From Gaiellasilicea sp963749515 (GTDB taxonomy: Bacteria > Actinomycetota > Thermoleophilia > Gaiellales > Gaiellaceae), in contig CAVVMR010000009.1 of assembly GCA_963749515.1 (NCBI GenBank), positions 124,001-188,000 of the forward strand: a stretch of DNA of 64,000 bases, given 5' to 3'. Shown piece after piece: positions 7,945-17,210 of the stretch. The notes below the pieces were generated by a model, which was not told where the DNA came from, did not search any database, and was given only the letters and a program-made list of their open reading frames with translations. The translations under genes and the position numbers were made by a program. The number at the start of each line of letters is the position of its first letter. The stretch's first letter is position 1.

Positions 7945-8480
7945 TCGTCTGCGGCGGCGCCGCGGGCGGCCGCGGCAGCGCTCTCGGCCAGCGCACGGGC
8001 CCCTTCGACGCGCACGTCGTCGGGCGACGCGTTGATCCGGACGAGCCGGGCGCCGATCGACGCCGCGGCCGCCGCGAGATCCGCGCCGGCGGAGGCATCG
8101 CCACGTACGTTGGGATTGCCCTCGGCCGCCACGAGTGCCGCCAGGCCCGCGACCTCGGCCGCAACCTCGACGAGCTCGAACGGAATCGCGATGATCCGCT
8201 CCACGCTCTCGTCCGTTCGCTCGGCCATGTACGCGCCGTAGGCCTCGGCGTCGGCGTCCGCGAGTGGCTCGACGCGGGCGCGCAGCTCCTCGGCCCGCCC
8301 GACGACCTCGGCTCGCCGCTCCCACTGGTCGGGCGCGAAGCGAGCCGCCATCGCCGTGAGTCCCGCTGCGAGCGAGGCCGCAATCGCCGCAACGGCGCCC
8401 CCACCCGGTGCCGGTGTTCGGGCGGGCACTGCGTCGAGGAACTCCTTCAGGCCGGCGTCGAGAAAACTAGAAAAGCCCAA
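7941..8480 (-). CDS. Formiminotransferase-cyclodeaminase / methenyl-THF cyclohydrolase-like protein
   Basis: About 179 residues of the all-helical cyclodeaminase fold: FLDAVPARTPAPGGGAVAAIAASLAAGL, then long alanine-rich helices. Bacterial stand-alone members (FchA) interconvert 5,10-methenyl- and 10-formyl-THF or deaminate formimino-THF. TTG 8480 is proposed because it gives the family's usual distance to PGGG; it overlaps the fhs stop by 14 nt. Coupling to fhs supports a one-carbon role. Confidence 0.8.
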   Translation of the reverse strand: MGFSSFLDAGLKEFLDAVPARTPAPGGGAVAAIAASLAAGLTAMAARFAPDQWERRAEVVGRAEELRARVEPLADADAEAYGAYMAERTDESVERIIAIPFELVEVAAEVAGLAALVAAEGNPNVRGDASAGADLAAAAASIGARLVRINASPDDVRVEGARALAESAAAAARGAAADD

Positions 8481-10134
8481 CGGTTCGGCCGTCCTCGTCG
8501 ATGTCGACGCTGAACGCCGCGGGATTCGCACCCAGCCCGGGCATCGTCTGCATCGTCCCGCAGAGCGCGACGAGCCAGCCGGCGCCGGTGTACGCGCGGA
8601 CGTCCCGCACCGTCACCTCGAATCCGGTCGGCGCATTGGTCAGCGTCGGGTCATGCGAGAGCGAGAGGTGCGTCTTCGCCATGCAGATCGGCAGCGTGCC
8701 GAGCCCGCCGGCGGCGAATTGCTTGATCCTGTCCTTGGCCGTCTGGAGGAACATGACGCTGCCGGCGCCGTAGACACGCTTCGCGATCGCTTCGATCTTC
8801 GCCTCGATCGGAGCATCGATCGGATACGTGAACTCGAACTCGTTCGGATGGTCGGCGGCATCGACCACCGCCTCGGCAAGCGACGCCGCGCCTTCGCCGC
8901 CGCGCTCGAACGCCTCGTTCAGCTCGGCGGCGTGGGCGCCGTGCTCGAGCGCCAGCCGGCGGACGAGGTCCACCTCGTCGTCCGTGTCGCCCGGGAAGCG
9001 GTTCACGGCCACGACGGCCCGCAGCCCGAACTCGGAGACGATCTCGAGATGGCGCCGCAGGTTCTCGGCGCCGCGCTCGATCGCGTCCAGCCCGCCGTCC
9101 GGGTCGCCGCCGTGATGCTTGAGCGCCTTGGCCGTCGCAACGAGCACGACCGCACTCGGGCTGAGGCCGCCCGCGCGGCAGACGATGTTCAGGAACTTCT
9201 CCATCCCCATGTCCGCGCCGAACCCCGATTCGGTGACGACGTAGTCGCCGAGCTTCAGCGCCACGAGGTCGGCGACGAGCGAGTTGTTGCCGTGGGCGAT
9301 GTTCGCGAACGGCCCGCAGTGGACGAGCGCCGGCTGCCCCTCGAGCGTCTGGACGAGATTCGGCTTCAGGGCGTCCTTGAGGAGCACGGTCATGGCACCC
9401 GCAGCCTTGAGCTGCTCAGCGAGCACCGGCTCGCCTTCGAAGGTGTAGGCGACGGTGATCGCGCCGAGCCGCTCGCGCAGGTCGTGCAGGTCGCGGGCGA
9501 CGGCGACGATCGCCATCACCTCGGAGGCAGCCGTGATGTCGAAGCCGGACTGGCGCGGGTACCCGTTCGCGCGCCCTCCGAGACCGAGCGCGATGTCCCG
9601 CAGCGCGCGGTCGTTGATGTCGACGCACCGGCGCCAGCTGACCGAGAGCGGGTCGATCTGCAGCACGTTGCCGTGCAGGATGTGCGCCTCGAGCATCGCG
9701 GCGAGAAGGTTGTTGGCGGCGCCGATCGCGTGGATGTCGCCCGTGAAGTGGAGGTTCAGGTCCTCCATCGGCACGACTTGTGCGTAGCCGCCTCCTGCGG
9801 CGCCGCCCTTGATCCCGAAGACCGGCCCGAGCGACGCCTCCCGCAGGCAGAGCACCGACTTGCGGCCGATGTGGCCGAGGCCCTGCGTCAGGGAGACGGA
9901 GGTCGTCGTCTTTCCTTCGCCCGCCTTGGTGGGCGTGATCGCAGTGACGCAGATCAGCTTTCCGTCCGCTGTCTCGCGGAGCCGCTCGAGGACGCTGAGG
10001 TCGATCTTGGCCTTCGTGCGGCCGTACGGCTCGACCTCCTCCGGCTGGAGGCCGGCGGCGGCGGCGATCTCCTCGATCGGCCTCAGGGTCGCGGCCTGCG
10101 CGATCTCGAGACTCGACGGCATCTCCGTCTGCAT
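8467..10134 (-). CDS. fhs: Formate-tetrahydrofolate ligase
   Basis: ATP-dependent activation of formate to 10-formyl-THF, or the reverse during one-carbon oxidation. The 555 residues start MQTEMPSSLEIAQAATLRPI and include the ATP loop TPTKAGEGKTTT, LREASLGPVFGIKGGAAGGG, and the folate region ending SLSHDPTL. The ATG overlaps the glpD stop (TGATG), so both are in one transcript followed by the cyclodeaminase-like gene. It would suit handling of methyl groups released by the demethylation island at 18-36 kb. Confidence 0.95.
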   Translation of the reverse strand: MQTEMPSSLEIAQAATLRPIEEIAAAAGLQPEEVEPYGRTKAKIDLSVLERLRETADGKLICVTAITPTKAGEGKTTTSVSLTQGLGHIGRKSVLCLREASLGPVFGIKGGAAGGGYAQVVPMEDLNLHFTGDIHAIGAANNLLAAMLEAHILHGNVLQIDPLSVSWRRCVDINDRALRDIALGLGGRANGYPRQSGFDITAASEVMAIVAVARDLHDLRERLGAITVAYTFEGEPVLAEQLKAAGAMTVLLKDALKPNLVQTLEGQPALVHCGPFANIAHGNNSLVADLVALKLGDYVVTESGFGADMGMEKFLNIVCRAGGLSPSAVVLVATAKALKHHGGDPDGGLDAIERGAENLRRHLEIVSEFGLRAVVAVNRFPGDTDDEVDLVRRLALEHGAHAAELNEAFERGGEGAASLAEAVVDAADHPNEFEFTYPIDAPIEAKIEAIAKRVYGAGSVMFLQTAKDRIKQFAAGGLGTLPICMAKTHLSLSHDPTLTNAPTGFEVTVRDVRAYTGAGWLVALCGTMQTMPGLGANPAAFSVDIDEDGRTVGLF

Positions 10135-11663
10135 CAGGCGGAGCCTAATGCCGCCGGGTACCCGAGAGCCTCCGCCACCGTCGCGGCGGCGGCATCGGCA
10201 AGACCGCGGTAGCCGAGCGTCGTCCGTCGCCAGACGACGTCCTCGACGCCGGCCGCCCACTCGTGCTCGGCCGCGTATCCGATCTGCGCGAGAACGTCCG
10301 GCGCGTCGGGATGGATCCGCTCGAGCAACGCAGGCTCGAGGAGCGCGGGCGCGAGCATCTCCTCCGCGAGGCTGCCGTAGAGGTGGAGGACGTGTGAGCG
10401 GGTCACGGGATCGAGCTCAGGAAAGCTGCGCGCGACGCGGACGCTCGCGCCGCCGAGCCCGCGCGCACCCGGCAGCGGCAGCGGCACCGGCTCGAACCGC
10501 AGCCCACCGAGCTCGGGCCGCAGCCGCTCGAGCGCGTTGAGCGCGATCCGGCGGTAGGTGGTGAGCTTCCCGCCGGCCACCGTCAGCATCCCGCCGCGGC
10601 CGAGGACGTATTGCGTCTCCCGCCGCGCGGTGAGCGTCTCGCCGCTCAGACCGGGAAGGACGCGCAGCCCCGCGAAGCCGGCCCGGATCCGACTCGGGTC
10701 GAGCACGTCGCGCTCGACCCCGACCGCCGCCTCGTCGAGGACACGAGCGATGTCTGCGGGCTCGACGCTCACCTCCGAGGGGTCGCCCTCGTAGAGCGAG
10801 TCGGTCGTCCCGAGCAGCAACATCCCCTGCCACGGGTACGCGAACGTGACACGCACCGAGTCGTGCGGAATCGTCAGCGCCGCAGACCACGGACGGTCGA
10901 GGTCCAGGAGTAGGTGCACGCCCTTCGACAGGCGGGCGAGCGGCGGCGCGGCGGCGTCCTCGAGGTCGCGAATGCCGTCGATCCACGGGCCGGTGGCGTT
11001 CACCACGGTGCGCGCTTCGACGGAGACCGTCTCGCCCGACAGGCGGTCGCGGATCTCGGCGCCGCGCACTCGGCCCGCCACGTGCCGGAGCGCGACCACC
11101 TCCGCGTAGTTCGCGACCACGCCGCCGGCGGCGGCGGTCGCCCGCACGTTGGCGAGACAGAGCCGGCCGTCGTGGGTGAACGAGTCGATGTAGACGCCAC
11201 AACCGCGCAGGCCCTCGAGCCGGAGGTCGGGGATGCTCTGCAGCGCCCGCGCCGGTGGGAGCACGCCCCCGAGCCGGTCGCCGGCGAGCCCGGAGTAGAG
11301 CGCAAGCCCGAGCCGGAGCGTCGTCGGCCGGTAGGGGCCGTCCCGGTAGAGCGGGAACAGGAACGGCAGCCTCCGGACGAGGTGCGGCGCAACGGTCTCG
11401 AGGAGCGCGCGGCGCTCGCGATGCGCCTCGCGCACGAGCTTGACGTCACCCAGGCGGAGGTAGCGCAGACCGCCGTGGATCAGCTTCGACGACGCGCTCG
11501 AGGTTGCTCCGCCGAAGTCCCCACGCTCGACCAGCGCCACCGTCAGGCCGGCCTGCGCAGCCTCGTTCGCGATCCCGGCTCCGACGATGCCGCCTCCGAT
11601 CACCAGCACGTCGAATCGCCGCTCTGCGAGCTGAGAGAGGTCCCTCAAAGCGGATTCGTCCAC
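10134..11663 (-). CDS. glpD: FAD-dependent glycerol-3-phosphate dehydrogenase
   Basis: Oxidises sn-glycerol-3-phosphate to DHAP, passing electrons to the quinone pool at the membrane. The 509-residue protein shows the FAD dinucleotide motif VIGGGIVGAGIANEAAQAG, the GlpD signature SSKLIHGGLRYL and the C-terminal DAO_C helical domain ending in the VVWRRTTLGYRGL region. The start is GTG 11663 and overlaps the PHP gene stop by 19 nt. There is a gene order of PHP-glpD-fhs-cyclodeaminase on one strand. Confidence 0.94.
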   Translation of the reverse strand: MDESALRDLSQLAERRFDVLVIGGGIVGAGIANEAAQAGLTVALVERGDFGGATSSASSKLIHGGLRYLRLGDVKLVREAHRERRALLETVAPHLVRRLPFLFPLYRDGPYRPTTLRLGLALYSGLAGDRLGGVLPPARALQSIPDLRLEGLRGCGVYIDSFTHDGRLCLANVRATAAAGGVVANYAEVVALRHVAGRVRGAEIRDRLSGETVSVEARTVVNATGPWIDGIRDLEDAAAPPLARLSKGVHLLLDLDRPWSAALTIPHDSVRVTFAYPWQGMLLLGTTDSLYEGDPSEVSVEPADIARVLDEAAVGVERDVLDPSRIRAGFAGLRVLPGLSGETLTARRETQYVLGRGGMLTVAGGKLTTYRRIALNALERLRPELGGLRFEPVPLPLPGARGLGGASVRVARSFPELDPVTRSHVLHLYGSLAEEMLAPALLEPALLERIHPDAPDVLAQIGYAAEHEWAAGVEDVVWRRTTLGYRGLADAAAATVAEALGYPAALGSA

Positions 11664-12568
11664 GCGCGACTGCCCTTGGCGTCGGTCACCTCGATGCGCG
11701 CGTAGCGCGCGCCGAAGGGCCGCCGGAGCCGCGCGTGGGTGATTCCGGCGTCGTCCTCGGCGACCACCTCACCCGAATACCGGTAGCCGAGCCTGCCGGC
11801 GTTCACGGCCGCTCCCTCGGTTCGACCGGAGACGAGGGTCACGGAGCGGGCCGGGCTGCAGCGCACCTCGATCTCCTCGCCGTCGACCGCGACGTCGTGC
11901 AGGACAGGCCCCGAGCTGCCGTAGAAGGAGCCCGCTGCGAGCCCTGCGAGCACCGCCTCGGCGCTCCGCTCCGGCACCCGCAGCCACGTCCAGCCGTAGC
12001 CCGAGTCGAAGCCCGGATGGTGGGAGTCGTCAGTCACGAGCCCGAAGCACCGGCGGCCGGCCTCGAGCAGCTCGTCCCAGTGCACGGAGGACAGCCCCCG
12101 CCCCACCTCGAGCTCGCAGCCGGCGTTCCAGACCTCGATCCCGGCGACGTTCTCGGGCAGCTCGAGCGTGCCGGGGATCGCCCCTGTCCAGTAGGGATGC
12201 GCGAGGTAGGCGACCCCGCCGTGCTCTGCGATGAACCCGGCGGTGCGGTCGAGATCCGCGTACTCGGCGCCGAGCGCGGCGAGATCGGCGTCCGCCGAGA
12301 TCCCGAAGCCGAGCACATGGCCGTCGCGGGCGGCCGGAAGGATGCAGTTCAGCTCGACGCTCGGGAGCACGAGCAGGCGCCCGTTCGACGTCGCCTCGGT
12401 CCGCTTCCAGTGGTCGGTGATCGCGAGCACGTCGAAGCCCGCGCGACCGTAGTGAGCCGCGAGCGCGTCGGGATCGAGCTCGCCGTCGGAGCCGGTCGTG
12501 TGCGCATGCAGAGCGCAGCGCAGCCACTCACCCTCGACCGTGAAGGGATCGGTTCGAACCGGTGCCAT
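11645..12568 (-). CDS. PHP-domain metal-dependent phosphoesterase
   Basis: A 307-residue protein with PHP motifs: LHAHTTGSDGELDP (motif I), LAITDHW (II), GVAYLAHPYW (III) and DDSHHPG (IV). It is followed by a C-terminal beta-rich part, as in CehA/McbA-type hydrolases. Likely hydrolyses a phosphate or phosphonate ester, substrate unknown. The ATG is about 10 nt downstream of a TAGGGT box. It overlaps glpD, which suggests a role in glycerophosphate-related metabolism (inference). Confidence 0.85.
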   Translation of the reverse strand: MAPVRTDPFTVEGEWLRCALHAHTTGSDGELDPDALAAHYGRAGFDVLAITDHWKRTEATSNGRLLVLPSVELNCILPAARDGHVLGFGISADADLAALGAEYADLDRTAGFIAEHGGVAYLAHPYWTGAIPGTLELPENVAGIEVWNAGCELEVGRGLSSVHWDELLEAGRRCFGLVTDDSHHPGFDSGYGWTWLRVPERSAEAVLAGLAAGSFYGSSGPVLHDVAVDGEEIEVRCSPARSVTLVSGRTEGAAVNAGRLGYRYSGEVVAEDDAGITHARLRRPFGARYARIEVTDAKGSRAWTNPL

Positions 12569-12594
12569 ACCGGTGAAGACCCTACAACCGCCCC

Positions 12595-12623
12595 TTGAAT
12601 CGTCGAACGCCCCGGCTTACGCT
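12595..12623 (+). promoter_or_regulatory. Promoter of the ABC importer operon
   Basis: TTGAAT (12595-12600), a 17-bp spacer and TACGCT (12618-12623) form a good housekeeping promoter. They leave a leader of about 24 nt carrying GGGAGG before the ATG at 12654. Confidence 0.5.
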
Positions 12624-12653
12624 GGCCTTTCACATTCGACCGGGAGGGCAGCA

Positions 12654-13892
12654 ATGGGCCAGCACTGGGAGATCGACGAGATCCTGGACCGTGCACTGCA
12701 GGAGGACGATCTCGAGGGAATGGACTCGGTGGTAGCCCGCCTGGTCGCCGAGGAGGGGATGAGCCGCGGCTCGATGCTTCGCCGGTCGCTCGCCGCAGCC
12801 GCAGGCCTCACGGTCCTCGCACCGGCGACCGCGCTCGCGCGCACCGGGCGTGCGGGAGCAGCCGCGCCTCCAACCCGCGGCACCGTCGCCAACTACAAGA
12901 CGATCCTCGCCGAGGCCAAGCGGGAAGGCCGCCTCAACACGATCGCCCTGCCGCCCGACTGGGCGAACTACGGCGAGATCATGTCCACCTTCCAGAAGCG
13001 ATTCGGGGTCAAGATCACGAACAGCAACCCGAACGGCTCGTCCGCCGAGGAGAACCAGGCCGTTCGCTCGCTGAAGAGCGACTCGCGCGCACCTGACGTC
13101 CTCGATGTCGGCCCGGCGTTCGCGATCGCCGGAGCGAAGGAGGGTCTCTACGCGACCTACCGCAACCGCTTCTGGGGGAGCGTTCCCGTAGCGATGAAGG
13201 ATCCTCGCGGCCGCTGGCTGGCGGACTACTGGGGCGTCATCTCGTTCGGCGTCAACACGAGGGTCGTGAAGAACGTCCCGAAGAGCTGGGCCGACCTGCT
13301 CAAGCCGGAGTATTCGAATCAGGTCGCTCTCAACGGCAGCCCGCTCTCGTCGGGGTCGGCGGTCGCCGGCGTCTTCTCGGCGGCGCTCGCGAACGGAGGC
13401 TCGCTCAACAACGTCGGCCCCGGGATCGACTTCTTCGTGCGTCTCAAGGACGCCGGCAACTTCGTCCCGGTGCAGGCGACGCCGCAGACGATCGCGTCGG
13501 GCCAGACGCCAATCGTCATCGACTGGGACTACCTGAACCTGGCGTACATCAAGGAGTTCCCGGCCGCGAAGATCAAGGTCTCGATCCCGTCGAGGGGCGT
13601 CTACGGCGCCCACTACGCACAGGCCATCTCCCGCTATGCACCGCACCCGTGGGCGGCGCGGCTCTGGCAGGAGTTCCTCTACTCGGACGCAGGCCAGCTG
13701 CTCTGGCTCAAGGGCTATTCGCATCCGGCCCGCTTCGCCGACATGGCGCGGCGGAAGGTCGTGCCGGGAGCGCTCGTCAGGGCTCTGCCGTCGCCGGCTG
13801 CATACGCGAAGGTGCGGTTCGCGAATCCGACGCAGAACGATCGCGCGTCGAAGCTGATCGCGAAGGACTGGCCGAAGAAAATCGGCGCGTAG
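12654..13892 (+). CDS. ABC transporter substrate-binding protein (iron/polyamine type) with N-terminal extension
   Basis: 412 residues. The binding-protein fold starts at TVANYKTILAEAKREGRLN and contains LPPDWANYGEIMSTF, APDVLDVGPAF and QTIASGQTPIVIDWDY, as in Fe3+, spermidine or phosphonate binders. The signal-like segment MLRRSLAAAAGLTVLAPATA is preceded by about 43 acidic residues (DEILDRALQEDDLEGMDSVV), an unusual layout. ATG 12654 has GGGAGG 6-7 nt upstream. Two permeases and an ATPase follow. Confidence 0.85.
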   Translation: MGQHWEIDEILDRALQEDDLEGMDSVVARLVAEEGMSRGSMLRRSLAAAAGLTVLAPATALARTGRAGAAAPPTRGTVANYKTILAEAKREGRLNTIALPPDWANYGEIMSTFQKRFGVKITNSNPNGSSAEENQAVRSLKSDSRAPDVLDVGPAFAIAGAKEGLYATYRNRFWGSVPVAMKDPRGRWLADYWGVISFGVNTRVVKNVPKSWADLLKPEYSNQVALNGSPLSSGSAVAGVFSAALANGGSLNNVGPGIDFFVRLKDAGNFVPVQATPQTIASGQTPIVIDWDYLNLAYIKEFPAAKIKVSIPSRGVYGAHYAQAISRYAPHPWAARLWQEFLYSDAGQLLWLKGYSHPARFADMARRKVVPGALVRALPSPAAYAKVRFANPTQNDRASKLIAKDWPKKIGA

Positions 13893-13935
13893 CGCCCTGA
13901 GCGCGACGCTCGAAACGACCGAGGCGCCGCGGCCG

Positions 13936-14796
13936 GTGAAAACCGGCCGCGGCCTTCGTCCGCGCCTCGTGTGGCTCGGCGTCGTCCCGTTCGTCGCCTA
14001 CGCGGTGCTCTTCCTGCTCCTGCCGGCGGCGCAGGTGCTGCTGGGCGCCTTCGAGTCGCTCGACGGCGGGTGGACGACCGCGAACGTGCGCGAGATCTTC
14101 AAGGAGCCGTATCTCACCGGCTTCAAGAACTCGATCGAGGTAAGTCTCGTGACGGCACTGGCCGGCGGCGGGCTGGGGTGCCTGATCGCGTACGCCGCCG
14201 TCCGGGATGGCACACCGCGCGTCGTCCGGACCGTCCTCACCACCTTCTCCGGCGTGGCGGCCAACTTCGCGGGCATTCCGCTCGCGTTCGCCTTCATCGC
14301 GACGCTCGGCAACATCGGGATCGTCACCCAGTTTCTCGCGAACCAGGGCTACGACCCCTACCAGCACGGCTTCACGCTCTTCTCGAAGACGGGCGTCGAG
14401 ATCGTCTACCTCTACTTCCAGATCCCGCTGATGATCCTCGTGATCGCCCCGGCCCTCGACGGGCTCCGCCGCGAGTGGCGGGAGGCGTCCGCGAACCTCG
14501 GCGCGACGAAGCTCCAGTTCTGGCGCTACATCGGGCTGCCGGTGCTCGCGCCGTCGCTGCTCAGCGCGATGGTGCTCCTCTTCGGCAACTCGTTCGCCGC
14601 CTATGCCACTGCGTACGGCCTGACGGGCGGGTTCGTTCAGCTCGTGCCACTCCAGATCGGCTATCTCGTGAGCGGCGACGTGCTCTCCAACCCGCACCTC
14701 GCAGAGGCGCTCGCACTCGGGATGTTCGTCGTCCTCGGGCTGATGATGGCGGTCTACATACCGCTGCAGCGGATCACGTCCCGGTGGGTGCGATGA
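13936..14796 (+). CDS. ABC transporter permease (PotB/FbpB-like)
   Basis: Inner-membrane subunit with about six hydrophobic helices and the coupling motif EASANLGATKLQFWRYIGLP. GTG 13936 gives 286 residues. A CTG at 13897, 5 nt past the upstream stop, would add 13 residues with normal codon use and may be the real start. The ATG of the second permease overlaps its stop (ATGA). Confidence 0.88.
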   Translation: MKTGRGLRPRLVWLGVVPFVAYAVLFLLLPAAQVLLGAFESLDGGWTTANVREIFKEPYLTGFKNSIEVSLVTALAGGGLGCLIAYAAVRDGTPRVVRTVLTTFSGVAANFAGIPLAFAFIATLGNIGIVTQFLANQGYDPYQHGFTLFSKTGVEIVYLYFQIPLMILVIAPALDGLRREWREASANLGATKLQFWRYIGLPVLAPSLLSAMVLLFGNSFAAYATAYGLTGGFVQLVPLQIGYLVSGDVLSNPHLAEALALGMFVVLGLMMAVYIPLQRITSRWVR

Positions 14797-15581
14797 AGAC
14801 CCGGATCGCACCGAGCGCGGTGGTCTGGCTCGTGGTCGCCCTCGCGTTCTTCCTGCTGCCGCTCCTCGGCACCTTCCTGTTCAGCCTCAAGGACGAGATC
14901 ACGGGTGAGTGCTGCACGTTCGGCGGCTACCAGGTGATCGCCGACGACCCGGAGTTCTGGAAGACGCTGCGCATCTCGTTCCTGCTCTCGCTCGAGACGA
15001 TCGCGATCGCCCTGCTGATCCTGGTGCCGACGGTGTACTGGGTGCACCTGAAGGTGCCGCGCCTGCGGCCCCTGATCGGGTTCCTCGCGCTGGTGCCCTT
15101 CGTCATCCCGCCGATCGTGCTCGTCGTCGGGCTGCTGGAGCTGTACCGCGGCAGCCCATCGTGGTTCTACGCGGAGCCGTACGGATTCCTCGTCGCCGCA
15201 TACGTGATCCTCGCCTTCCCGTACATGTACTTCTCGCTCGACACGGGCTTCCGGGCGATCGACGTGCACACGCTGACGGAGGCGTCGCAGAGCCTCGGCG
15301 CCTCCTGGCGGACGACGCTCTTCCGCGTCATCCTGCCGAACATCCGCGCGGCTGCGCTCGCCGGCGCCTTCCTGACGCTCGCGATCGTGATGGGCGAGTT
15401 CACGATCGCTGTGCTCGCGACCTTCAGCACCTTTCCGACGTACATCTCGTACATCCAGGAGACCAAGACCTACCCCGCAGCAGCCGTCTCGCTGATGAGC
15501 TTCGGCATCACCTGGCTCGCGATGCTCGCGCTGCTGCTCGTCGGCCGCGGCCGGGGAATCCGCGGCGGAGGAGCCACCTGA
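14793..15581 (+). CDS. ABC transporter permease (PotC/FbpB-like)
   Basis: 262 residues with six predicted helices and the EAA-loop EASQSLGASWRTTLFRVILP. It forms the channel with the preceding permease. The start ATG overlaps the upstream stop, and its own TGA overlaps the ATPase ATG (TGATG), so all four subunits are translationally coupled. Confidence 0.9.
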   Translation: MKTRIAPSAVVWLVVALAFFLLPLLGTFLFSLKDEITGECCTFGGYQVIADDPEFWKTLRISFLLSLETIAIALLILVPTVYWVHLKVPRLRPLIGFLALVPFVIPPIVLVVGLLELYRGSPSWFYAEPYGFLVAAYVILAFPYMYFSLDTGFRAIDVHTLTEASQSLGASWRTTLFRVILPNIRAAALAGAFLTLAIVMGEFTIAVLATFSTFPTYISYIQETKTYPAAAVSLMSFGITWLAMLALLLVGRGRGIRGGGAT

Positions 15582-16666
15582 TGGCCTACGTCGAGCTCCA
15601 GGAGCTGCGGCGCGAGTTTGCCGAAGTCGTCGCGCTGGACGGGATCGACCTCTCGCTCGAGGAGGGTGAGTTTCTCTCGCTGCTCGGCCCCTCCGGGTGC
15701 GGCAAGACGACCGCGCTTCGCCTCGTCGCGGGCTTCGACCGTCCCGATCACGGGCGCATCCTCGTCGACGGCAAGGACATGACTCGCGTACCCCCCAACA
15801 AGCGCAACATGGGGATGGTCTTCCAGGCGTACTCGCTCTTCCCCAACATGACGGCGGAGCGCAACGTCGAGTACGGGCTGAAGATCCGCGGGGTCGATCG
15901 CGCCGGCCGTGCGGCCAAGGTGCGCGACCTGCTCGAGCTCGTCGGCCTGGGGCATGCCGGCAAGCGCTACCCGCATCAGCTCTCGGGCGGCATGCAGCAG
16001 CGCGTCGCACTCGCCCGCGCGCTCGCGATCGAGCCGCGCGTCCTGCTCCTCGACGAGCCGCTCTCGGCTCTCGACGCCAAGGTCCGCGTGCAGCTGCGCG
16101 AGGAGATCAGGCGGATCCAGAGCCGGCTCGGGATCACCACGATCTACGTCACCCACGACCAGGAGGAGGCGCTCTCGATCTCAGACCGGGTTGCGGTGCT
16201 CGCGCAGGGCCGGATCGAGCAGATCGCCGCTCCCGGCGAGATCTACGACGCTCCCGCGACTCCGTTCGTGGCGGAGTTCGTGGGCACCATGAACCGGCTG
16301 GAGGGAACGGTCGAGGAGGACGGCGTCGTCGCCTACGGCGACAAGCTCCTCTCGATCGCCGCCGTGCGCGGCCGCACGAAGGGAGAGCGCGTCATGGTGC
16401 TGGTGCGACCGGAGACGGTGGAGCTCCAGCCTGCAAACGGCGACGGCTCGGGCGTGATCACGGGCGAGATCGTCTCGCACACGTTCCTCGGCGCGATGAT
16501 GCGGCTGAAGCTGACCTCCGGAGACAGCGAGGTGACGGCCGACGTGCCCGCGACGCGGGCAAACGCCTATCCGGTGGGGATGAAGGTGCAGGCGCGCTTC
16601 CCCGGCGAGACGGCGCGGGTGCTCACCCTCGAACCGTCTCCAGCAGCAGCTCCGGACGGTCACTGA
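15581..16666 (+). CDS. ABC transporter ATP-binding protein (PotA/FbpC type)
   Basis: 361 residues: Walker A GPSGCGKTT, Q loop VFQAYSLFP, signature LSGGMQQRVALARAL, Walker B VLLLDEPLSALD and the switch His in VTHDQEEAL. These are followed by a C-terminal TOBE domain (MVLVRPETVELQP, GEIVSHTFLGAMMRL). A TOBE domain is typical of polyamine, iron and sulfate importers. The 3' end overlaps the convergent GDPD gene by 44 bp. Confidence 0.93.
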   Translation: MAYVELQELRREFAEVVALDGIDLSLEEGEFLSLLGPSGCGKTTALRLVAGFDRPDHGRILVDGKDMTRVPPNKRNMGMVFQAYSLFPNMTAERNVEYGLKIRGVDRAGRAAKVRDLLELVGLGHAGKRYPHQLSGGMQQRVALARALAIEPRVLLLDEPLSALDAKVRVQLREEIRRIQSRLGITTIYVTHDQEEALSISDRVAVLAQGRIEQIAAPGEIYDAPATPFVAEFVGTMNRLEGTVEEDGVVAYGDKLLSIAAVRGRTKGERVMVLVRPETVELQPANGDGSGVITGEIVSHTFLGAMMRLKLTSGDSEVTADVPATRANAYPVGMKVQARFPGETARVLTLEPSPAAAPDGH

Positions 16667-17210
16667 AGATCCCGTCGACCCCGAGCGCGGCAAGCTCGCG
16701 CATCCGGGCCGGATCGTTGACCGTGTAGACGGTCGTCTTCAGGCCGAGGCTGCGCGCCAGCTCGATTCCGCGGCGCCGTGCGCGCCGGTCCCAGAAGCCG
16801 ACTCCCCACGCGTAGGCCGCCGCTCGCCGGATCGAGATGCCGAGGCCGACGTGCTGCAGCGTCCGCAGCCCCCGCACCTGACGGAGCGCCTGCGACTCGA
16901 AGCTGACGACGACGGCGTCCTCCGGGAGCAGCGCGACCGTGCGCGCAACGACGTCGTGGCGCCGGTAGCGCCACGGGCTCTTGAGCTCGCACATCAGCCC
17001 CACCCGCCCCGCGCACTGGTCGACGATCTCCTCGAGCTTCGGCTCGCCGCCGACCGGCGGGTCGTGGCTGACGACGAGCGAGCCGTCGGCTGCGGCGTGG
17101 ACGTCGAACTCGACGAATTCGACACCCAGCTCGATCGCCCGCTCGAACGCCGCCGGCGTGTTCTCCGGCAGCTCCCAGGACGCTCCCCGATGGGCGATCG
17201 TCCACGTCAT
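16623..17210 (-). CDS. ugpQ: Glycerophosphodiester phosphodiesterase
   Basis: 195 residues with IAHRGASWELPENTPAAF (catalytic His and metal Glu), VEFDVHAAADGSLVVSHDP and the C-terminal GVDGIFSDRPELL. Hydrolyses glycerophosphodiesters to glycerol-3-phosphate and an alcohol. No signal peptide, so a cytoplasmic UgpQ-like enzyme, somewhat short for the family (usually 230-250). It overlaps the following HAD gene by 4 nt. Confidence 0.9.
   Translation of the reverse strand: MTWTIAHRGASWELPENTPAAFERAIELGVEFVEFDVHAAADGSLVVSHDPPVGGEPKLEEIVDQCAGRVGLMCELKSPWRYRRHDVVARTVALLPEDAVVVSFESQALRQVRGLRTLQHVGLGISIRRAAAYAWGVGFWDRRARRRGIELARSLGLKTTVYTVNDPARMRELAALGVDGIFSDRPELLLETVRG

Noticed and set aside
8356..10212. 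618-codon frame antisense to fhs
   Set aside because: Mirror of the fhs codon pattern; the fhs protein is unmistakable and no family is seen in the antisense product.
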